A DNA stretch of 24,916 bases. It comes from JAAFIP01 sp043747295. GTDB taxonomy: Bacteria > Pseudomonadota > Gammaproteobacteria > Burkholderiales > Burkholderiaceae_C. Both the position numbers and the translations under genes were made by a program. The DNA is taken from contig JAYTPK010000077.1 in NCBI GenBank assembly GCA_043747295.1, forward strand, positions 1-24,916, written 5' to 3'. The notes beneath the pieces are model-generated. The model did no database searches and was not told the origin of the DNA. It saw only the letters and a list, made by a program, of their open reading frames with translations. Shown here in pieces: positions 21,291-24,916 of the stretch. Each line of letters begins with the position of its first letter. Positions within the stretch are counted from its first letter, which is position 1.

Positions 21291-22520
21291 ATGACAATAA
21301 GATTTCAGGAGATAACATACTCAACACAGGGCGCCTCACTTTCACGCCGCCAGTGGCTTAACAAAGCTGCTCAACTAGGCGGTGCAAGCGCTGCCTTGGG
21401 TTTAAGTGAAACTGCTTGGGCTCAACTACTGGGCACACCACCCGCTGCACCAGCTAATCCAACACCCGCTGCAACATCCGCTGCAACATCCGCTAAAACA
21501 AGCACCCCTACCGCACCTGCGGCATCAGCACCAACTGCCAGTTCTAGCCCGTTTGCACCCGCGCTGAAAGTAGAAAAACGCGTCATACAAATCGCCGTGG
21601 CTAACAAAACCGCACTGACCTATCTACCCCTCACCATAGCCGAGCAACTGGGTTATTTCGCAGCAGAGGGCCTAGAACTAGAACTACAAGAAGCCCCCAG
21701 CCTGGTGCGCGCACAACAAAGCGTGGCCGCGGGCACTGCCGACATGGTGTGCGGCTGGGTAGAAAACACTTTGGCCCTGCAAGCTAACGGCCCGCAGTTT
21801 GCGGCCTTTGTGCTGATGGGCCGCGCCCCGCAAATTGCACTGGGCGTGTCAACCAAAACCATGCCTGCGGCCAAAGGGCTGGCGGACTTGGCGGGTAAAA
21901 AAGTCGGCATTGTTGCCCCCAGCACGCCCACCCACACGGTGGCCTATGCCGCGCTGTCGCGTGCAGGGCTAAGGTCGGCTGATATGGGGTTTGTGAGTGT
22001 CGGCACGCCCAGTGGTGCGCTGGCCGCGTTACGCTCGGGCCAGATTGACGCTATTTGCTACACCGACCCACTGATCACCCAGCTAGAGCAGCGGGGCGAA
22101 CTGCGTGTGATGGCTGATACCCGCACTATGCGCGGCACCGTGCAGGCCTGCGGTGGCGACATGCCCGCCAGTTGCCTGTACGCCACGCCAGAGTTTATGC
22201 AAAAGCACCCCAACACCACACAGGCGGCCGCCTATGCCATAGTGCATGCGCTCAAATGGCTGCAAACAGCGGGCGTGTCTGACCTGATGCGCACGGTGCC
22301 CGAGAGTTATTTTGCAGGCGACAGGGCGCTGTATTTGGCCGCCTTTGCCAGTATGCGTGACGCGATTGCTTTAGATGGCACCATTCCAGCCGATGGTGTA
22401 CGCAACACGTTAAGCGCCATGCGCTCTGCAGAGCCTTTGCTGCGTGCCCAGGCAATTGACCCTGCACGGTGCTTTACCAACACCTTTGCCAACAAGGCTA
22501 AGCAACGGTACAAGGTGTGA
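21291..22520 (+). CDS. Tat-exported solute-binding protein (NMT1/SsuA-like)
   Basis: 409 residues from ATG 21291. A twin-arginine signal (SRRQWLNKAAQLGGASAALG) is followed by a Pro/Ala/Thr-rich low-complexity linker of about 45 residues, then an NMT1/SsuA/TauA-type periplasmic-binding fold: YLPLTIAEQLGYFAAEGLEL, QQSVAAGTADMVCG, LAGKKVGIVAPSTPTH and LRSGQIDAICYTDPLI. Relatives bind sulfonates, nitrate, taurine or thiamine-precursor pyrimidines. No ABC permease or ATPase gene lies beside it, so it is orphaned here. The start is not firmly set, since no Shine-Dalgarno precedes 21291; the in-frame ATG 21243 lies inside the terminator. Confidence 0.85.
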   Translation: MTIRFQEITYSTQGASLSRRQWLNKAAQLGGASAALGLSETAWAQLLGTPPAAPANPTPAATSAATSAKTSTPTAPAASAPTASSSPFAPALKVEKRVIQIAVANKTALTYLPLTIAEQLGYFAAEGLELELQEAPSLVRAQQSVAAGTADMVCGWVENTLALQANGPQFAAFVLMGRAPQIALGVSTKTMPAAKGLADLAGKKVGIVAPSTPTHTVAYAALSRAGLRSADMGFVSVGTPSGALAALRSGQIDAICYTDPLITQLEQRGELRVMADTRTMRGTVQACGGDMPASCLYATPEFMQKHPNTTQAAAYAIVHALKWLQTAGVSDLMRTVPESYFAGDRALYLAAFASMRDAIALDGTIPADGVRNTLSAMRSAEPLLRAQAIDPARCFTNTFANKAKQRYKV

Positions 22521-22575
22521 TGAGGCTGAAAGCTGAAAGCACAAGGACTTGTCAGCGATCAGTAGGATCAACTAG

Positions 22576-23226
22576 TTATTGCTTCTTGGCAGTTTCGCCA
22601 GGCAGCACGCGGCGGGCGCCGTCAAAACGGCTGCTCCAGTAGTTAATGCGCATGTCTTCTACCCGCACCACGCTGCCACTGCGCGGCGAATGGATGAATT
22701 TATTGTCACCCACATAAATGCCTACGTGGCTGAATGTCGAGCGCAGTGTGTTGAAGAACACCAGGTCGCCCGGTTGCATCTCGCTTTTGTCGATAGGCAT
22801 GGTAGCGCCGGCCTGCTCTACGGCGCGGCGCGGCAGCACGTGGCCAATGGTTTGCTCGTACATGGCTTTGACAAAGCCGCTGCAGTCAAAGCCGCTCTCT
22901 GCACTGTTGCCACCGCGTTTGTAGGGCACACCCAAAAAGCCCATGGCGTTGACCACTAAGTCTGAAGCGCGGCTGGTAACGATGCGGCCTGCCTGGCTGA
23001 CCTGGCCACCAATGATCGACACAATTCCGCGATCCGCTAAAAAGCTGCCCATGTCGTCTTGGGTGGTACTTGGGCGAGTGTTTTGGTATAAGGGCTGCTC
23101 GTTACCGTAGTTATTTTGGTTTTGGGCAGCTGCAAAATTCAAAGATGCTGTAGCTGCTAAGCACACTACTGCTGCACCAATACGGGTTAGCACACGGGTT
23201 AGGGTGTAGTGACTTAAAAACTGCAT
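22576..23226 (-). CDS. NlpC/P60 family cell-wall endopeptidase
   Basis: 216 residues. A signal peptide of about 34 residues is followed by a Gln/Asn-rich region and the C40 peptidase domain: GVPYKRGGNSAESGFDCSGF with nucleophile Cys115, FSHVGIYVGDNKFIHSPRSG with His167 and His179, and YWSSRFDGARRVL at the end. Such enzymes cut gamma-glutamyl-diaminopimelate bonds in peptidoglycan stem peptides in the periplasm. The domain is complete. It is divergent from the TetR gene across a 212-base gap. Confidence 0.92.
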   Translation of the reverse strand: MQFLSHYTLTRVLTRIGAAVVCLAATASLNFAAAQNQNNYGNEQPLYQNTRPSTTQDDMGSFLADRGIVSIIGGQVSQAGRIVTSRASDLVVNAMGFLGVPYKRGGNSAESGFDCSGFVKAMYEQTIGHVLPRRAVEQAGATMPIDKSEMQPGDLVFFNTLRSTFSHVGIYVGDNKFIHSPRSGSVVRVEDMRINYWSSRFDGARRVLPGETAKKQ

Positions 23227-23351
23227 ATCCGCATTTTACGCCACCGTTACTTTATAAGTCAAGCAAAGTAACGACTGTAAGTGGTTGATTTGTATATAAA
23301 TTAGGGTTTAAATCCCAGTATTTTCATCACCTTTTACATATTTATTTAAAT

Positions 23352-23367
23352 AGTAGATCGGTCTACT
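23352..23367. promoter_or_regulatory. Palindromic operator candidate 1 for the TetR regulator
   Basis: AGTAGA-TCGG-TCTACT, a perfect 6-bp inverted repeat about 70 bases before the regulator ATG. It resembles the TAGACC-N4-GGTCTA site described for NemR. Confidence 0.6.
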
Positions 23368-23401
23368 ACTGAGTATTTTGATGCCGAGCATTAGTTTATT
23401 T

Positions 23402-23418
23402 TTAGACGACTGGTCTAA
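23402..23418. promoter_or_regulatory. Palindromic operator candidate 2 for the TetR regulator
   Basis: TTAGAC-GACTG-GTCTAA, a perfect 6-bp inverted repeat ending 20 bases before the ATG. It shares the TAGAC/GTCTA core with NemR-type sites, so binding here would block the regulator's own promoter. Confidence 0.65.
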
Positions 23419-23438
23419 TTAGTAGTTAAAATCAAACC

Positions 23439-24386
23439 ATGTTGAACCATATCGAATCACTCAGCCAAAGCCATCCGGCTCGCCGTGTACAGGCTCAGAA
23501 CACCCGTGATAAGCTGGTGCAAGAGGGCATTGTTCAAGTGCTAGAGCGCGGCTGGGCGGCCACAGGCATCGACACCGTGCTGCGCCAATGCAGCGTGCCC
23601 AAAGGATCGTTCTATCATTATTTTGATAGTAAAGAGGCTTTTGGCTACGCTTTGCTAGAGGCCTACCAAGCCAGCCGTTTGCAGCGTTTGCAGTATTGGT
23701 TGCTGCAGCAGCCTACGGGCAACCTAGAGCAACTGTGCGCCGCGCTTGAGGGCCTGTTAGCCGAAACCATGGCGCAGTTAGAGCAGGCGCATTATCAAAG
23801 GGGCTGCTTATTGGGTGCTTTAGGCCAAGAGGTGGCCGGTTTGCATGAAGGCTTTAGGCTGCGGCTGCTAGGCTGCCTGGCGCAATGGGAGGATCTATTG
23901 GCCACAGCCTTGCTAGACTGCTTAAGCGGCTATGAAAAACAAAGTAAACCAGGTGTCAAAAACATCAAGACAACCGGTCTAATAGATTCAAAAGCATTGT
24001 CGCAATCTCTTGCACGCGCATTTTGGGTGAACTGGCAAGGCGCGCTGCTGCACAGCCAGCTGGCGCGCAACGCACAGGCTCTGCAGTCCGTCGTGCAGCA
24101 GTTGCAGCAGCAAGTCATGGACACAGTGCTGCAGCTGCGCCGCCAGCAGCCGGGTGCCAAGCCAGCGGCGCTAGCACACCCTGTTGCAGCGCAGCCCGCC
24201 GCAGCGCTGCCTGAGGCTAAGCTGAGGGCTAAGCTGAGGGCTAAGCTGCGGGCTGAACTGCAACAGGCTGAGCTGCGGGCCGACCAGCCGATGGATGCCG
24301 CTGAACCCGTCAATAAAGTTAAAACTAGCAAAGTAGTCAAAAAATCCAGCAAAATCAAGGTGTTGCAAGTCAGTTTAGATTTCTAA
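23439..24386 (+). CDS. TetR/AcrR-family regulator, NemR-like, with long C-terminal tail
   Basis: 315 residues, about 100 longer than usual. Residues 20-75 are the TetR DNA-binding domain (ATGIDTVLRQCSVPKGSFYH followed by YFDSKEAFGYALLEAY), closest in pattern to NemR. The ligand domain has QRGCLLGALGQEVAG, where the Cys seems to match the redox-sensing Cys of NemR. After about residue 225 comes a low-complexity tail with KLRA repeats and a Lys-rich end (KVVKKSSKIKVLQ). It probably represses itself and the downstream hydrolase, 60 bases away, in response to an electrophile or chlorine species; this is inferred from family and operators. Confidence 0.85.
   Translation: MLNHIESLSQSHPARRVQAQNTRDKLVQEGIVQVLERGWAATGIDTVLRQCSVPKGSFYHYFDSKEAFGYALLEAYQASRLQRLQYWLLQQPTGNLEQLCAALEGLLAETMAQLEQAHYQRGCLLGALGQEVAGLHEGFRLRLLGCLAQWEDLLATALLDCLSGYEKQSKPGVKNIKTTGLIDSKALSQSLARAFWVNWQGALLHSQLARNAQALQSVVQQLQQQVMDTVLQLRRQQPGAKPAALAHPVAAQPAAALPEAKLRAKLRAKLRAELQQAELRADQPMDAAEPVNKVKTSKVVKKSSKIKVLQVSLDF
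24219..24254 (+). repeat. 12-bp tandem repeat coding KLRA x3
   Basis: AAGCTGAGGGCT, AAGCTGAGGGCT, AAGCTGCGGGCT: three near-identical units inside the regulator's tail, keeping frame and encoding KLRA repeats. This is a slippage-prone site that could vary in copy number between strains. Confidence 0.85.
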
Positions 24387-24446
24387 GCGACTTGTCTAAT
24401 ACATAAAATCACCAGTTTTAATCATTTTTAGCCCCAGAAAGATTCC

Positions 24447-24916
24447 ATGCTCATCGAAGCTACCGCTAGCCAATTGGTCTTAGTTGACCTGCAAATTAAA
24501 TTGATACCTGCCATGTATGAAGGCGCAGCCGTGCTGGCTAATGCGCTGCGTTTAGCGCGAGCCGCCCAGCTGCTGCGCGTGCCCACCAGCGTGACCGAGC
24601 AAAACCCAGCAGGCCTAGGCCCTACCGTGCCTGAGCTGGCCGAGTGGGCGCGCGAGCCCTTGCAAAAGCTCAGCTTCAGCGCCTGCGACGAAGGGCTGGT
24701 AGAGCAGCTGCAAGCCTACGGAACACCCAAAGCCTCACCCAACGCCCGCAGCGTGCCCAAGCACCTGCAAAAGCCCGTAGAAAACGCACGCTCTGAGATC
24801 ATCATTGCCGGGCTCGAGGCGCATGTGTGTGTGCTGCAAACGGTGATGGGGCTGCTGGACGATTTTGACGTTTTCGTAGTCACCGACGCCTGCACCTCGC
24901 GTACTGAGCGTAACCG
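24447..24916 (+). CDS. Isochorismatase-like cysteine hydrolase (cut by window edge)
   Basis: The first 156 residues of an isochorismatase-superfamily hydrolase from ATG 24447; the 3' end lies outside. The catalytic triad is visible: Asp14 in LVLVDLQIKLIP, Lys74 in EPLQKLSFSAC and nucleophile Cys128 in IIAGLEAHVCVLQT. The family cleaves amide or ether bonds in small molecules (nicotinamide, isochorismate, N-carbamoyl compounds and others); the YcaC-like group is the nearest pattern, with unknown substrate. It follows the NemR-like regulator on the same strand by 60 bases and is the likely regulated target or operon partner. Confidence 0.88.
   Translation, partial: MLIEATASQLVLVDLQIKLIPAMYEGAAVLANALRLARAAQLLRVPTSVTEQNPAGLGPTVPELAEWAREPLQKLSFSACDEGLVEQLQAYGTPKASPNARSVPKHLQKPVENARSEIIIAGLEAHVCVLQTVMGLLDDFDVFVVTDACTSRTERN

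Noticed and set aside
23930..24358. Minus-strand Ser/Ala/Leu-rich frame opposite the TetR tail
   Set aside because: It is an antisense reading of the KLRA repeat and low-complexity region; no start signal or domain.

Overview
The window looks like chromosome from a betaproteobacterium of the order Burkholderiales, most likely Comamonadaceae-like. The basis is the protein set (dnaX-ybaB-recR, tolB-pal-cpoB, Hsp15, TcdA, a waaE-type LPS glycosyltransferase, MsbA), moderate GC and many short dispersed intergenic repeats. I cannot name the genus from the sequence alone. I found no rRNA, CRISPR array, transposase, integrase or phage gene. Region 1 (1-4660) is accessory. Three degenerate direct repeats (about 28-156, 937-1045, 1962-2090) each carry the 3' end of a yciH/SUI1-type gene, a hairpin after its stop, and a ~50-bp dispersed repeat. 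One inverted toxin-antitoxin pair lies between each two repeats: a HigBA-type pair whose toxin is frameshifted, then a MazF-type toxin with a ribbon-helix-helix antitoxin. A flavin-type pyridoxamine-phosphate-oxidase-like gene and another copy of the dispersed repeat follow, then an intact AbiEi/AbiEii pair. Region 2 (4858-11166) holds an SDR oxidoreductase, a small DUF3820 protein, and a cell-envelope block: a GT9 glycosyltransferase, msbA and an O-antigen-ligase-like gene on the minus strand, and a waaE-like GT2 on the plus strand. Region 3 (11163-16069) runs on from waaE into tolB, pal and cpoB, without tolQRA beside them, then a YeeE/YedE transporter overlapping a tcdA-type tRNA-modification gene. 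Region 4 (16090-20609) starts with a well-defined tRNA-Lys(UUU) with its own promoter and terminator, followed by a vapBC relic and an Hsp15 gene. Next comes dnaX-ybaB-recR, interrupted by a highly structured ~250-bp inverted-repeat block between ybaB and recR, and then a small HNH protein. Region 5 (20620-24916) holds a MAPEG protein, an orphan Tat-exported solute-binding protein, an NlpC/P60 endopeptidase, a NemR-like TetR regulator with two palindromic operator candidates, and the start of an isochorismatase-like hydrolase cut by the window edge. The most unusual signals are: (a) the tandem yciH-3'-end repeats that delimit toxin-antitoxin cassettes; (b) two copies of the dispersed intergenic repeat captured in frame inside the tau linker of dnaX; (c) an A9 tract in dnaX placed where a shorter gamma-type product could be made; and (d) the paired long hairpins between ybaB and recR.
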